Assembly: GCF_028610675.1 (NCBI RefSeq)
Contig: NZ_JAQQWS010000002.1
Location: forward strand, 124,001 to 188,000
From: Alkalihalobacillus pseudalcaliphilus
GTDB taxonomy: Bacteria; Bacillota; Bacilli; Bacillales; Bacillaceae_D
DNA length: 64,000 nt
Direction of reading: 5' to 3'
Below the pieces are notes generated by a model. That model saw only the letters and a program-made list of their open reading frames with translations. It had not been told where the DNA came from and ran no database searches. Each line of letters starts with the position of its first letter. Within the stretch, counting starts at the first letter, position 1. Positions 1 to 8,887 of the stretch are shown piece after piece. A program made the translations under genes and the position numbers.

Positions 1-450
1 GATGAAATATCGACGTCTATTTATCTCTTCCGTTGGCCATCGTTTTGGCCCTTTAATAAGAAGCTGTTTTGCCTCCTTTTTTAAACGGCTAGATAATTGC
101 TGACTTCCTTTGATTAAAAGACCTTCCTGAACCATTTGTGGTAAAGAGGGCCTGCCTCTCTCAACATCCAAAGTAAAAAACTTCGCAAGTGAAACCTCTG
201 TATGAACAAAGGCTTCAACCGGCCAGTCTAAAAGAAAGAAAGATTCTCGATAAGCCTCTTGTAATCGCTCCTTATCCATGATGATTACTAAATCAAGATC
301 TGACGTTTCTGTACTTTCATGACGCACGACACTTCCTGCTAATAGAGCTAATTCACAGTATGGATATCGCTTCTCAACTATTTTTTTCGCTGCTAGCTCA
401 GCTGCCAACCTTTGCTGTTCCACCGTTTGTACACATCCATCCTTCATCAT
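1..450 (-). CDS. Nucleotidyltransferase-domain protein, partial (C-terminus beyond the left edge)
   Basis: Reading the minus strand from an ATG at 450 gives an open frame of about 150 residues that runs off the window. Residues 39-54 carry the nucleotidyltransferase signature: a Gly-Ser turn (LLAGS) followed by an S-D-L-D-L pair of acidic residues, which in this fold bind the metal and nucleotide. It resembles the stand-alone, aminoglycoside- or streptomycin-type nucleotidyltransferase proteins of Bacilli; the substrate cannot be told. It lies 41 bp downstream of the MFS exporter on the same strand. No clear ribosome site precedes either of the two adjacent ATGs, so the start is approximate. 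Confidence 0.75.
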   Translation of the reverse strand, partial: MMKDGCVQTVEQQRLAAELAAKKIVEKRYPYCELALLAGSVVRHESTETSDLDLVIIMDKERLQEAYRESFFLLDWPVEAFVHTEVSLAKFFTLDVERGRPSLPQMVQEGLLIKGSQQLSSRLKKEAKQLLIKGPKRWPTEEINRRRYFI

Positions 451-491
451 TTTGATTATTTTATCACTAAAAAGTTGAAATGTTCAGTATT

Positions 492-1763
492 TTATTCCGA
501 TACGGCATTTTTTTCTAATACATCTGCTGTGATCTCATATTTAGGATTAAAGCTAACGAGATCAGACCTTGGTATTGTCCGTAGATGGGGTTGAACAAGA
601 AAATAGATGCTAAACAAAAAGATTGCCATACCCGCTAAGATGATTGGGTATTTGACGTCGATACTGCCAACAGCACCACCGAATAAATTACCTAACGGTG
701 TCGCCACTCCTGCTAGACTCGAAATAACGGTAATAACTCTCCCTACTAAAGTTAATTTTACTTTTTGTTGAATAATAGAGAAAAGTAGAATATTCGTAAC
801 TGTGACAGCTATCATGGTCATCATGATGAGCAAAAGCCCTACCCAAAATGGAACAAAGGAAATCGTCATAACTGATAATCCAGCTAGCATAAACCCATAC
901 ACATATAACTTACCTAATGGTATTTGATTGAGCTTAGGGGTTACAACTGCCCCTAATAAACTACCAACTGTAATGGCCGATAAAAAATAGCCGTAATGTT
1001 GGTCCCCTCCACCAATTTCTAATGTAAATGCTGGGAGCACCGCTAACATACCACCAAAGAAAAAGTTAATAACAATGACCGGACCTAGCATCTTCTTAAA
1101 TAAGCTCGAGCCACTTATATAGGTGAAGCCTTCCTTCAAATCTTCTTTATATGAGCGAATTCCTGATTTTACCTCTGCATCCTCCTGTTTATGAAGATTG
1201 GATTCCATTCTAAAAAACATATACAAGATCCCGGTAATGAAGTGACAGGCTGCTGTAATAAGTACCGCCTCGGCATTTCCAATAAAAGCAATGAGAAGAC
1301 CTGCAATAGCTAAGAAAACAATATCCATTCCTTCTCTTAATGTTTGCATGAGGGAATTTGCTTTCACAACATTTTTACCCCCAACAAAACTTGGAATTAA
1401 TGTTGATTCAATTGGGTACGTAAATTGTGAAATAAGTGCTGTCAAGAACATAATACCGATCACATAAAAAACATGTAGAAGCTCAAAAAAGTATAAAATG
1501 GGAATGGAGACGAGCAAGGCCGATTTCATAAATTCCGCTACAATCATCGATACTTTATACGGGATATAATTAGCGAGTGGTGCGATTAAAAAACCAAGAA
1601 TATTCGGAATACTAATGACAAAAAAAGTGAGTCCTGAATAAAAGACATTTCCTGTTAAATGTAAAACTAATAGCATGGCGGCAACGGCATAAATACCGCT
1701 ACCAAGCCCTTTCACGAATGCACCTGAAAATAAGATGCTAAAATTGCGGTTAAATAAAGTCAT
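492..1763 (-). CDS. MFS transporter, probable drug exporter
   Basis: A 423-residue hydrophobic protein with about 12 predicted membrane segments and a hydrophilic loop near the middle (about residues 190-215), the usual length and shape of the Major Facilitator Superfamily. The N-terminal pattern N-F-x-x-L-F-x-G at residues 7-14 is typical of the MFS_3 / macrolide-efflux type. Family knowledge says proton-driven export of small hydrophobic compounds; the substrate is unknown. Its ATG overlaps the stop of the upstream ArsR-type regulator by 4 bp, so the two are translated together and the regulator probably controls it. Confidence 0.85.
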   Translation of the reverse strand: MTLFNRNFSILFSGAFVKGLGSGIYAVAAMLLVLHLTGNVFYSGLTFFVISIPNILGFLIAPLANYIPYKVSMIVAEFMKSALLVSIPILYFFELLHVFYVIGIMFLTALISQFTYPIESTLIPSFVGGKNVVKANSLMQTLREGMDIVFLAIAGLLIAFIGNAEAVLITAACHFITGILYMFFRMESNLHKQEDAEVKSGIRSYKEDLKEGFTYISGSSLFKKMLGPVIVINFFFGGMLAVLPAFTLEIGGGDQHYGYFLSAITVGSLLGAVVTPKLNQIPLGKLYVYGFMLAGLSVMTISFVPFWVGLLLIMMTMIAVTVTNILLFSIIQQKVKLTLVGRVITVISSLAGVATPLGNLFGGAVGSIDVKYPIILAGMAIFLFSIYFLVQPHLRTIPRSDLVSFNPKYEITADVLEKNAVSE

Positions 1764-2239
1764 TCTCCATCCCCCTCATTAGGTTTTCTAATTTGCATGT
1801 TGAGTAAATAGCTCTTTCTCTCTTGCTCGCTCTTCCCTACCGAACGTTTTAAATATTTTTGTAATATCTCACTATAATCTTTCTTCAACTCTTTTAAATC
1901 TTCTTCAGTTAGATCTAGATTCGTTTGTAGAGATTCAATGATACTTTCATCCACCACATTTAATGCTTGTGCATCCTTTAAAATAAAATGAGTCGCCTTC
2001 GCCTGATAATACTTTTCATTAATACCTTTGTTTTCACGAGTTTCGGTTAATTCTAGAATACCATTTTTATAAAGCTGCTGGATGTGATAATGAATGTTAC
2101 CTGCAGACATACCTAATGCCTCTGCCACTTGTTTGGAAGTCATAGCTTCTTCCGCTAATAAATATATAATCTTTGTTCTTAACGAGTTAGAAATAAGTTT
2201 CTGTTGCTTCAAATTAATTTCCATTTGACGATATTCCAT
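1760..2239 (-). CDS. ArsR/winged-helix transcriptional regulator
   Basis: A DNA-binding protein of about 159 residues. The first 90 residues form a winged helix: LRTKIIYLLAEEAMTSKQVA followed by GMSAGNIHYHIQQLYKNGIL, the recognition helix and wing of the HTH_20/ArsR class. The C-terminal half is charged and helical, probably a dimerisation or ligand arm. The ATG at 2239 was chosen because AAGGAGG lies 6-7 bases before it; an in-frame ATG 18 bases further up overlaps that ribosome site. It is followed, with overlapping ends, by the MFS exporter. Two identical-arm palindromes upstream (2280-2333) are likely its own operators, suggesting autoregulation of the exporter operon. Confidence 0.85.
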   Translation of the reverse strand: MEYRQMEINLKQQKLISNSLRTKIIYLLAEEAMTSKQVAEALGMSAGNIHYHIQQLYKNGILELTETRENKGINEKYYQAKATHFILKDAQALNVVDESIIESLQTNLDLTEEDLKELKKDYSEILQKYLKRSVGKSEQERKSYLLNMQIRKPNEGDGE

Positions 2240-2279
2240 TGTATTCCTCCTTATCATTTGTTATCTACATTCATTATAT

Positions 2280-2333
2280 GATCTAATTTTATAGATCGCA
2301 ACTTATTTTTAAAATGATCTATTTTTTTAGATC
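2280..2333. promoter_or_regulatory. Twin palindromic operators
   Basis: Two 18-bp palindromes with identical arms, GATCTA-N6-TAGATC, occupy 2280-2297 and 2316-2333. Their centres are 36 bp apart. They sit between the ArsR-type regulator gene (start 2239, minus strand) and the carboxypeptidase-like gene (start 2422, plus strand). Perfect arms repeated twice in an AT-rich gap are best explained as binding sites of the adjacent regulator; that link is inference. Confidence 0.7.
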
Positions 2334-2421
2334 GATTAATTGAAATGGTTATTCACTACAATTAACTATTTTTTGGTAAACTGTACTTAAGACAACTGTA
2401 CAAAAGAAAGGATTAATTGGG

Positions 2422-3342
2422 ATGTTCGATTACGCACAAATACTTCACGGTATTGGTTTAATGATGGTTTCCATTCTTAGTCATGACCAAGATATACACA
2501 CAAATACGACAACGATAGCGATGCACCAACTATATGAACAAGCAATTGAAGTTCGTGAACAAATTCATAGCGAGCATGTTTACCTCCTTCGATTAGATGA
2601 CGAGCAAGTTATTTATGAAAAAAATGCTTATCAAGAAACATCCATTGCCTCTTTGACAAAAATGATGACGACACTCGTTGCCGCGGAAAAACTAGAAAAT
2701 GAAGAAGTTATGATTCGAATTGATGAAGATATGTTTGAATTTCTAAGATCAGAGAACTTATCTGTTGCTGGATTTTTACCTAACGAAGAAGTGAATGTAA
2801 TGGATCTCATTTACGGTGTGATGCTGCCTTCTGGTGCAGAGGCTTCATTAACAATTGCCCAATACATCGCTGGTTCTGAAGAAGCCTTCGTTCAGCTTAT
2901 GAATGAAAAAGCTCAAGCACTTAATATGAACGCGACCCGGTTCACAAATGTAACGGGGATGGACGCGGCTGGGCATTACTCAACGGTTTTTGACATGTCA
3001 CTTTTGTTAAAGGCAGGATTAGAAAACCCACTTTTCAAAAAAATTATTGAAACCGATACACACGCGACTCTTTCAACCAATTTAAGAGAAGACGGTATTT
3101 CTTTCCGAAGTACGATGTTTATGATGATCGACCGTATCGAACAGTCACTTTTTAAAGACGGGGAAATACGAGGGGGTAAAACTGGATTCACAGATGCTGC
3201 GGGTCTATGTTTGGCAAGCTTTGCAACAATTGATGGACGTGATTATATCTTAATTACAGCTGGAGCGGACGCCTCCAATCGACACCTCTTGCCACTACAC
3301 ACGATGGATGCCATATATATTTACGATCATTTAACGTATTAA
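2422..3342 (+). CDS. D-alanyl-D-alanine carboxypeptidase-like protein (peptidase S11)
   Basis: A 306-residue penicillin-binding-protein fold of the S11 family, which trims the terminal D-Ala from peptidoglycan stem peptides outside the cell. The SxxK nucleophile motif is S77-L-T-K80 and the KTG motif is K253-T-G. The middle SxN motif reads S137-G-A, with Ala where Asn is usual. The N-terminus is only weakly hydrophobic (residues 9-19) and lacks a clear cleavage site; the C-terminal domain of DacA-type enzymes is missing, so this is a short, one-domain form. GAAAGGA precedes the ATG by about 9 bases. It might be a weak or specialised enzyme; the fold is secure, the activity less so. Confidence 0.8.
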   Translation: MFDYAQILHGIGLMMVSILSHDQDIHTNTTTIAMHQLYEQAIEVREQIHSEHVYLLRLDDEQVIYEKNAYQETSIASLTKMMTTLVAAEKLENEEVMIRIDEDMFEFLRSENLSVAGFLPNEEVNVMDLIYGVMLPSGAEASLTIAQYIAGSEEAFVQLMNEKAQALNMNATRFTNVTGMDAAGHYSTVFDMSLLLKAGLENPLFKKIIETDTHATLSTNLREDGISFRSTMFMMIDRIEQSLFKDGEIRGGKTGFTDAAGLCLASFATIDGRDYILITAGADASNRHLLPLHTMDAIYIYDHLTY

Positions 3343-3428
3343 GTACTCGTTATCATATAGCTTTTCCTTTCATAGGAATTCCCTGCTTATATTCATATAA
3401 TAGAATGATTTGTTAAGGAGCATAACAT

Positions 3429-4910
3429 ATGGGCAATAAAGAAATCACTCTTCATAAAGAGTATGTTTATTTAAGTCTTTGTCTACTATTTACGACTGTC
3501 CTACTTTATTTAACACTATTATTTATACCAAGCCTCCTTATTATAGTGATGACTTTTTTTGGTATTTTGTACTTGTTCCATTTTGTCCAAATTGGTCGAA
3601 TACGTGCGACTAGTATTCAAGTAACCGACAAACAAAACCCACAACTGTATCGCATTTGGCAGGAAATACTTACAGGTATGAAGATACAAAAACAGCCTGA
3701 CTTATACATAGTCGAAAACAAATCGGCTCTTCAAACAGTCATTTTCCTACTATGTAATCAACATGTTGTCGTTCTTTCTCATCATGACATAACTGTAGAC
3801 ACAAAAGAGCTCGCGTTTGTGATGACAAGGGAGATTCTTCTCCTTCAAAAAAGACAAGTATGGAAAAATATCTTTGTTATTCCGGCTTTTCTGTTCCCGA
3901 TTTTCCCTCTTGCTTATCTACGTGCTGTCATTTATAAAGTTGATCAGCAGGCATTATTTCATACAAAGGATTTTCACACAGCAAGAAAGGTTCTGAACAA
4001 CTTAGCACTCGGGCCCAACCTAATTTCTTTGTTAACAACTAGCACATACAAAGATCAATTTAAAGAGAACACCTATACCACTGTCCGATTGTATCAATTT
4101 TTTTCTCCACAACCACTTTTATCTAACAGACTAGCATCATTAACTCAATATTATCAATCCATCGAAAGGGATACGTTTCAAGCATCGAGTCATGCCTTAC
4201 TGAAAGGGAAGCCCCTGCTTTTTACCTTTTATGGATTGATCATTAGCTTGACCTTGTCGATTAGCCTCCTTTATACACTTACTACCACAAAGGTCAATAG
4301 CAATGTACCAGATACAAATATCGCATTAAGCAATGGAATCACAGCCGACACACCTTTTCTTTTAATAGAAGCGATTCGACAACATGAGAATGATCGCGTC
4401 AGGCAATATCTTCAAGATGACATTCATTTAGACTCTGTTGATCTTGATGGTTTGTCTCCGCTCAATTATGCAGCCGAATATGGGAATTATGATGCCGCTT
4501 ATTTATTACTGGAAGCCGGGGCTAGTCCTCACCCACCTAGCGTAACTGCCCCATTAATTCAAGCTTATGTTTACGAGCACCCTAACATCGCCCAACTTTT
4601 ATTAGAGCACGGGGCAGATATCAACATAACAGATGATAACCAATTAATGGCGATAGGTTATTTAGTAGAAAACAACCAAGTTGAAATGCTACAAGTCGCC
4701 TTACAAGATGGTGCGAATCCTAATCAATTATACTTTGACAGAACTCCTTTATCTGCTGCCCTTGCACATGAATATTACCAAGCGGCCAAGTTACTCTATG
4801 AGAATGGAGCAGACCCGACCATTTCTGATGGGGATGGACAAAATGTCTATGAGAAGTTTCAAACCGATGAACATGGGTTACGTGATTTTTTTAATAATGT
4901 GGATAGATAA
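3429..4910 (+). CDS. Membrane protein: catalytically dead M48-like domain fused to ankyrin repeats
   Basis: A 493-residue protein. Residues 14-55 form two membrane segments; residues 62-240 follow the layout of M48 (HtpX-type) zinc proteases, including a YIVENKSALQ-type strand, a VVVLS strand, and a late FFSPQPLLSNRLASL motif that matches the family's FxTHPP..ER region. However, the HExxH zinc site is R134-E135-x-x-L138 and the third ligand region (VDQQA, 171-175) has no Glu, so zinc binding is lost. A third membrane segment lies at about 264-286 and is followed by about five ankyrin-type repeats (310-485, with LLLEAGA, LLLEHGAD and LLYENGAD signatures). Inference: a membrane scaffold derived from a protease. 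Good ribosome site (TTAAGGAG); its terminator is shared with the opposite ABC operon. Confidence 0.75.
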   Translation: MGNKEITLHKEYVYLSLCLLFTTVLLYLTLLFIPSLLIIVMTFFGILYLFHFVQIGRIRATSIQVTDKQNPQLYRIWQEILTGMKIQKQPDLYIVENKSALQTVIFLLCNQHVVVLSHHDITVDTKELAFVMTREILLLQKRQVWKNIFVIPAFLFPIFPLAYLRAVIYKVDQQALFHTKDFHTARKVLNNLALGPNLISLLTTSTYKDQFKENTYTTVRLYQFFSPQPLLSNRLASLTQYYQSIERDTFQASSHALLKGKPLLFTFYGLIISLTLSISLLYTLTTTKVNSNVPDTNIALSNGITADTPFLLIEAIRQHENDRVRQYLQDDIHLDSVDLDGLSPLNYAAEYGNYDAAYLLLEAGASPHPPSVTAPLIQAYVYEHPNIAQLLLEHGADINITDDNQLMAIGYLVENNQVEMLQVALQDGANPNQLYFDRTPLSAALAHEYYQAAKLLYENGADPTISDGDGQNVYEKFQTDEHGLRDFFNNVDR

Positions 4911-4930
4911 ATACAACATCACGTAAAAAA

Positions 4931-4955
4931 AGTACGAGGCTGATTCCCTCGTACT
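4931..4955. terminator. Bidirectional intrinsic terminator
   Basis: Arms AGTACGAGG and CCTCGTACT enclose a short loop, with an A-run on the left and a T-rich right side. It sits between converging genes ending at 4910 (plus) and 4969 (minus). Confidence 0.85.
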
Positions 4956-4968
4956 TCTCTTTTAATGC

Positions 4969-7584
4969 TTATACATTTTCCTGTTTTAAAGCGTCGATAA
5001 TATTCTCTTTCTTCACCTTCGACATCGAATACATCATCGCCGCTGCTACAATAATAAATACGGCTAAAATAGCAATGGCAATATTTAACCAAGGTAATTC
5101 AAAAGCATACCTAAATGAGTTTGAATTCGTACCATATATGATGTACATCAACCAAATACTAAGTGGCAATCCAAATAATGTCGCCTTCATTCCATAGAAA
5201 ATACTTTCAAAACGAATCATCTTGTTAAAGGCTTTCGGGGTCATACCCATCGACTTCAGCATCGCAAATTCACGCTTTCTTAATGAAATACTTGTAGAAA
5301 TGGTATTAAAGATATTGGCGATCGAAATGAGTGTTATCAGTGTAATAAACCCGTAAATAAATATAGAAAGGATTTTTTGAATACTCTCATCGGCTTGACG
5401 GCTTTCATATAAATTATGAATACCCATCGTATTGGTTGCATCAAGAGCATCTAGCTGTTCCTGTGTTGCCATAGGGTCATCAGTCGTTAAGTATAACTGA
5501 TAGGCAGGTTCTTGGAATGATTGATCGCTTGCCTTGAATTCTTCCACCAACTGGTCAAATACACGTGGTGAAACAATCACTGTCGTTGATCCAGTCCAGT
5601 TCTGGTAATAGCCCATCGGCAGTTGCGCCGTTAATGCCCCTACGGTTACGGTAGAAATCACTTCTCTATCAGCTTCCCGTGGCCAATAATCAAAACTTAA
5701 GTCGAGACTATCACCTTCATTTAAATGAATTAATTCATTTTCAACATACTGGCCTGCTGCAGCATCCTCATAGGTGGCTTTATGAATAACAATTACAGGT
5801 TTCGTTGTCATATCCTGAAAATCGCGTAGCGACAGTTCTTGTTCATCTATATATTCGATAAAACTCGCCTCGTCTACTGTTGTGAGCGTAAAGGAAAAGG
5901 AATATTCATTGCCTACTTTATATCCTTCAGTTTCGTTCGCTAGTTGAACTAGTTCATTAGTGGCCGCTTCGGCAGGAATTAACGAACTCGCATAAAAAGA
6001 ACGATTCAAGCTATATTCCGTAACATCAGTGAGCGTATTAATTTGGCCCATCAATTCGTCCATTTCACCTTCATAATTGCTTGAGTTCACAACAATATCA
6101 TAATTTGTTGTGTTACTAGACATCGAGTAAGACCGTTCAATACTATTTGTAAAATAAGAAACACTTAAAAACAAAACTAAACTAACAGTTAATGATAAAA
6201 CGGTAATATTATAACGCTTTTTATTCCGTTTTAAATTCTTTAAAGCAATTTCAGCCTCAACACCAAATATTTTGCGGATAAATGGTAGTGTGCGAACTTT
6301 CCTTTTTGTTAGCTTCACATCATGTGTTTGTCTGATCGCATCAATGGCCGTAATTTTTGAAGCTCGTCGTGCTGGAATATACGTTGAAATAAAAATTGTC
6401 AACACTGAAATCGCGATGGATACAAGAATAGAGAACCATGAGACAGTCAATGTCAACTCGCCATCAAAACCGATTCCCTCTAGTAACGAACCAACAACCA
6501 TTAACGTGATACCAATACCGGCAATTCCCGATATAATACCGATAGGAATACTCATTAATCCAATAATGAGACCTTCAAAATAAACCGAATTCCGCTTCTG
6601 TCTTTTCGTAGCACCAACACTCGATAACATCCCTAAATATCGAGATCGTTCTGAAACAGAAATCGCAAAAGCATTATAAATTAAGGCAATCGATCCGACC
6701 ATAATAATCGCAATAATGATGCCTAACATACCAAAGATCGTCGCTTGCATACTATCATTTACCGTAAAGCCATGGTATCTTAATAAATCGTGATTAAATG
6801 TAAGCCCGCTTAAATCATTTTGCTCCGAAAAATCATTATATTCGTCAAAGATGGAACGCTTCACTTTATTAAGTGTCAAATACCCTAAAATCTCATTTGA
6901 GCTTGATATCGTCTCTTCACTTAGATAAGAGATCGCTGAATAGCCAGCTGACCATGGATAATCAAGAATGGGTGACTTCATAAAACCAACAACGGTATAG
7001 CTTACTTCGTCTGTTTCATCAATAAATTCTGCTACTTCACCTTCAACCACATGTAAGCTCACATTACTATTAGGAGGCATTTCAAACTCACCATGGTGAG
7101 ATTCCCTTGTGCCTGTCGCTACATGAATTACGTCACCAATTTCATTGGCTACACTTGCTGTTTTCGCTATTTCTTCACTTAAAATAATTTCATTTGAATT
7201 CTTAGGTAGTCGTCCCTCTACTAATTGAACTTGCATTTGCTCAAAAGCTGTTTCATTAAATTCATTAATATATAAATAAGGGCGGTTTGTGTTTTGACTT
7301 TCTTCTAAATGAGCAAAACCAACTTCTTTGATTAAGGATAGTGCAGCCGTATTTTCATCAGCCTCTATCGTTTTAATTTGTTCTTGATCAAGCTCCCCAT
7401 ACATCACATGCCACTCACCGTAATTGGCGATGGAGTCTTTTTGTAACATATTCATAAAAGACGCACCAAGCGTTGCTACAGCGACAATCATTGCTACAGA
7501 AATAATCGTCCCAAGTAGAGTCACAAGTGTTCTTTTTTTATTTTCCTTTAAATGCCTAATCGTGACTTTGTTGACGATATTCAT
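4969..7584 (-). CDS. ABC transporter permease, FtsX-like, with two large extracytoplasmic domains
   Basis: An 871-residue permease of the MacB/LolCE superfamily. A first membrane segment at about residues 18-38 is followed by an extracytoplasmic domain (about 40-285), an FtsX block of three segments (about 286-410), a fifth segment (about 465-485), a second extracytoplasmic domain (about 490-745) and a final FtsX block with the typical KREFAMLKSMGMTPKAF coupling helix. This duplicated layout fits mechanotransmission-type exporters of peptides, lipids or antibiotics rather than importers. It follows its ATPase with a 4-bp overlap. A two-component system lies upstream on the same strand (8888-10586), which may control it. 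Confidence 0.88.
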   Translation of the reverse strand: MNIVNKVTIRHLKENKKRTLVTLLGTIISVAMIVAVATLGASFMNMLQKDSIANYGEWHVMYGELDQEQIKTIEADENTAALSLIKEVGFAHLEESQNTNRPYLYINEFNETAFEQMQVQLVEGRLPKNSNEIILSEEIAKTASVANEIGDVIHVATGTRESHHGEFEMPPNSNVSLHVVEGEVAEFIDETDEVSYTVVGFMKSPILDYPWSAGYSAISYLSEETISSSNEILGYLTLNKVKRSIFDEYNDFSEQNDLSGLTFNHDLLRYHGFTVNDSMQATIFGMLGIIIAIIMVGSIALIYNAFAISVSERSRYLGMLSSVGATKRQKRNSVYFEGLIIGLMSIPIGIISGIAGIGITLMVVGSLLEGIGFDGELTLTVSWFSILVSIAISVLTIFISTYIPARRASKITAIDAIRQTHDVKLTKRKVRTLPFIRKIFGVEAEIALKNLKRNKKRYNITVLSLTVSLVLFLSVSYFTNSIERSYSMSSNTTNYDIVVNSSNYEGEMDELMGQINTLTDVTEYSLNRSFYASSLIPAEAATNELVQLANETEGYKVGNEYSFSFTLTTVDEASFIEYIDEQELSLRDFQDMTTKPVIVIHKATYEDAAAGQYVENELIHLNEGDSLDLSFDYWPREADREVISTVTVGALTAQLPMGYYQNWTGSTTVIVSPRVFDQLVEEFKASDQSFQEPAYQLYLTTDDPMATQEQLDALDATNTMGIHNLYESRQADESIQKILSIFIYGFITLITLISIANIFNTISTSISLRKREFAMLKSMGMTPKAFNKMIRFESIFYGMKATLFGLPLSIWLMYIIYGTNSNSFRYAFELPWLNIAIAILAVFIIVAAAMMYSMSKVKKENIIDALKQENV

Positions 7585-8264
7585 GGACGAATCACCTCAT
7601 CCTTAGCAACCACCCCGTCTTCAATCGAAATAACACGGTCTGCTTGTAAGGCGATACGATCATCATGGGTAATCACAATTAATGTTTGTTGATACGTTTT
7701 ATTAAACATCTTTAACAAATCGATAATTTCTTTACTATTCTTACTATCTAAATTACCTGTTGGTTCATCAGCTAACATAATGGCTGGGCGAGAAATAAGG
7801 GCTCGTCCAATCGATACTCGTTGCTGCTGTCCGCCAGATAACTGGTTAGGTAAGTGATTTAACCTCTTTTCAAGACCAAGGATTTGCACCATTTCATTAA
7901 AATGTTTTTGGTCTACTTTATGTTGGTCAAGCAATATCGGCAAGGTCATATTTTCCTCAACCGATAACACAGGGAGTAAATTGTAGAACTGATAAATGAG
8001 TCCGATTTGTCTCCGTCTAAAAATAGCTAACTTCGTTTCATTTAACTCATACATATCTGTGCCACCAACCCAAACCTTGCCACTTGAAGGGCGGTCAACA
8101 CCTCCTAACAGATGCAATAGTGTTGATTTACCAGAACCTGACGGCCCAATAATAGCTACAAATTCACCTTTCTTCACATTAAAAGAAACATCATTTAATG
8201 CCTTAACCGCTGTTTCCCCTTTTCCATATTCCTTTGATAAATTCTCTATTTTTAAAATGTCCAT
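7581..8264 (-). CDS. ABC transporter ATP-binding protein (MacB/LolD type)
   Basis: A 227-residue ATPase with Walker A GPSGSGKST (40-48), the signature LSGGQQQRVSIGRAL and Walker B IMLADEPTGNLD, the typical LolD/MacB sequence. It powers the FtsX-like permease encoded directly downstream with overlapping stop and start. AAAGGGGA precedes the ATG by 8 bases. The gene for the two-component system is on the same strand but separated by a 620-bp repeat-rich gap, so co-transcription is unlikely; control by that system is inference from proximity. Confidence 0.92.
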   Translation of the reverse strand: MDILKIENLSKEYGKGETAVKALNDVSFNVKKGEFVAIIGPSGSGKSTLLHLLGGVDRPSSGKVWVGGTDMYELNETKLAIFRRRQIGLIYQFYNLLPVLSVEENMTLPILLDQHKVDQKHFNEMVQILGLEKRLNHLPNQLSGGQQQRVSIGRALISRPAIMLADEPTGNLDSKNSKEIIDLLKMFNKTYQQTLIVITHDDRIALQADRVISIEDGVVAKDEVIRP

Positions 8265-8352
8265 ACCATTTGTCCCCTTTATTTGTTGATACCTTTAGTA
8301 TAAGAAGCTATCGTGACAGAACCGTGACTGTGAAAATGACAATATCGTCACT

Positions 8353-8597
8353 TTTGTATGAAAGTTGGCTAACGCTAGAATGCGGAGTTCTACTCGCCGC
8401 TACCGAAAATCATGCTCCGCGTCCTATGGGGTGGCGCCGAACTAACTAGCTTCGCTAGTGGATTTCGGCTCTGCCACTATGTCCCATGGGCGTCTCCGTA
8501 TGTTTTCGTCCGCTAGGTACTGCTGATTCTCAAGTACAAATAACATCCATTAAAAAGTAATAACAAAAAACGAAGTGAATGAGCTTCGCCATGTGGG
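8353..8597 (+). repeat. Intergenic repeat, type A, full-length
   Basis: Starts with TTTGTATGAAAGTT and carries the type A core: GCTACCGAAAATCATGCTCC, a hairpin with arms CTAGC..GCTAG (elsewhere ACTGGC..GCCAGT), CCACTATGTCCCA, and CTGATTCTCAAGTAC. It ends in GCTTCGCCATGTGGGTTTTG. Related copies start at 10606, 13496, 25835, 35543, 38843 and 44463. With the next entry it fills the gap 8265-8887; no gene is seen there. Confidence 0.8.
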
Positions 8598-8803
8598 TTT
8601 TGTATGAGAAGATTACTAATTAAGAGGTTAGCACCGACCGGAGCGGAGGGAATGGGGGCCGACTCCTGCAGGAGGAAAGGGCAGGCTGAGATCCACTTGC
8701 GTTGCAAGTTAGCTCAGCGCCCGCCTACGGAAAGCGTGCCCCCATTCTCGCAGCGAGCATCGAAGACGCGCATATCGAATTTAGTTACACTTTCATACAA
8801 AAC
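8598..8803. repeat. Intergenic repeat, type B, with terminal inverted repeats
   Basis: About 206 bp bounded by TTTTGTATGAGAA on the left and CACTTTCATACAAAA on the right, an imperfect terminal inverted repeat. The interior is GC-rich and largely self-complementary: GGAGCGGAGGGAATGGGGGC, CCGACTCCTGCAGGAGG, GCTGAGATCCACTTGC against GCAAGTTAGCTCAGCGCC. A second copy of almost the same length lies at 54761-54967. The central GCTGAG..CTCAGC stem is shared with type A in reverse. No ORF is convincing here. Confidence 0.8.
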
Positions 8804-8846
8804 ATCGAGGAAGTTCAATTGCACTAATTACCGTCAGTTAAAAGAA

Positions 8847-8872
8847 AAAGCCATCTTCTCTTAGACAGCTTT
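8847..8872 (-). terminator. Terminator after the histidine kinase gene
   Basis: Arms AAAGCCATCT and AGACAGCTTT (with wobble pairs) around a 6-base loop; on the minus strand it is followed by a T-rich run. It lies 16 bp past the stop at 8888. Confidence 0.7.
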
Positions 8873-8887
8873 CCAAAAATCGTTCTC

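Noticed and set aside
8604..8864. An 86-codon open frame across the type B repeat
   Set aside because: It consists of the self-complementary repeat, has no ribosome site, and its counterpart at 54761-54967 does not keep the frame.
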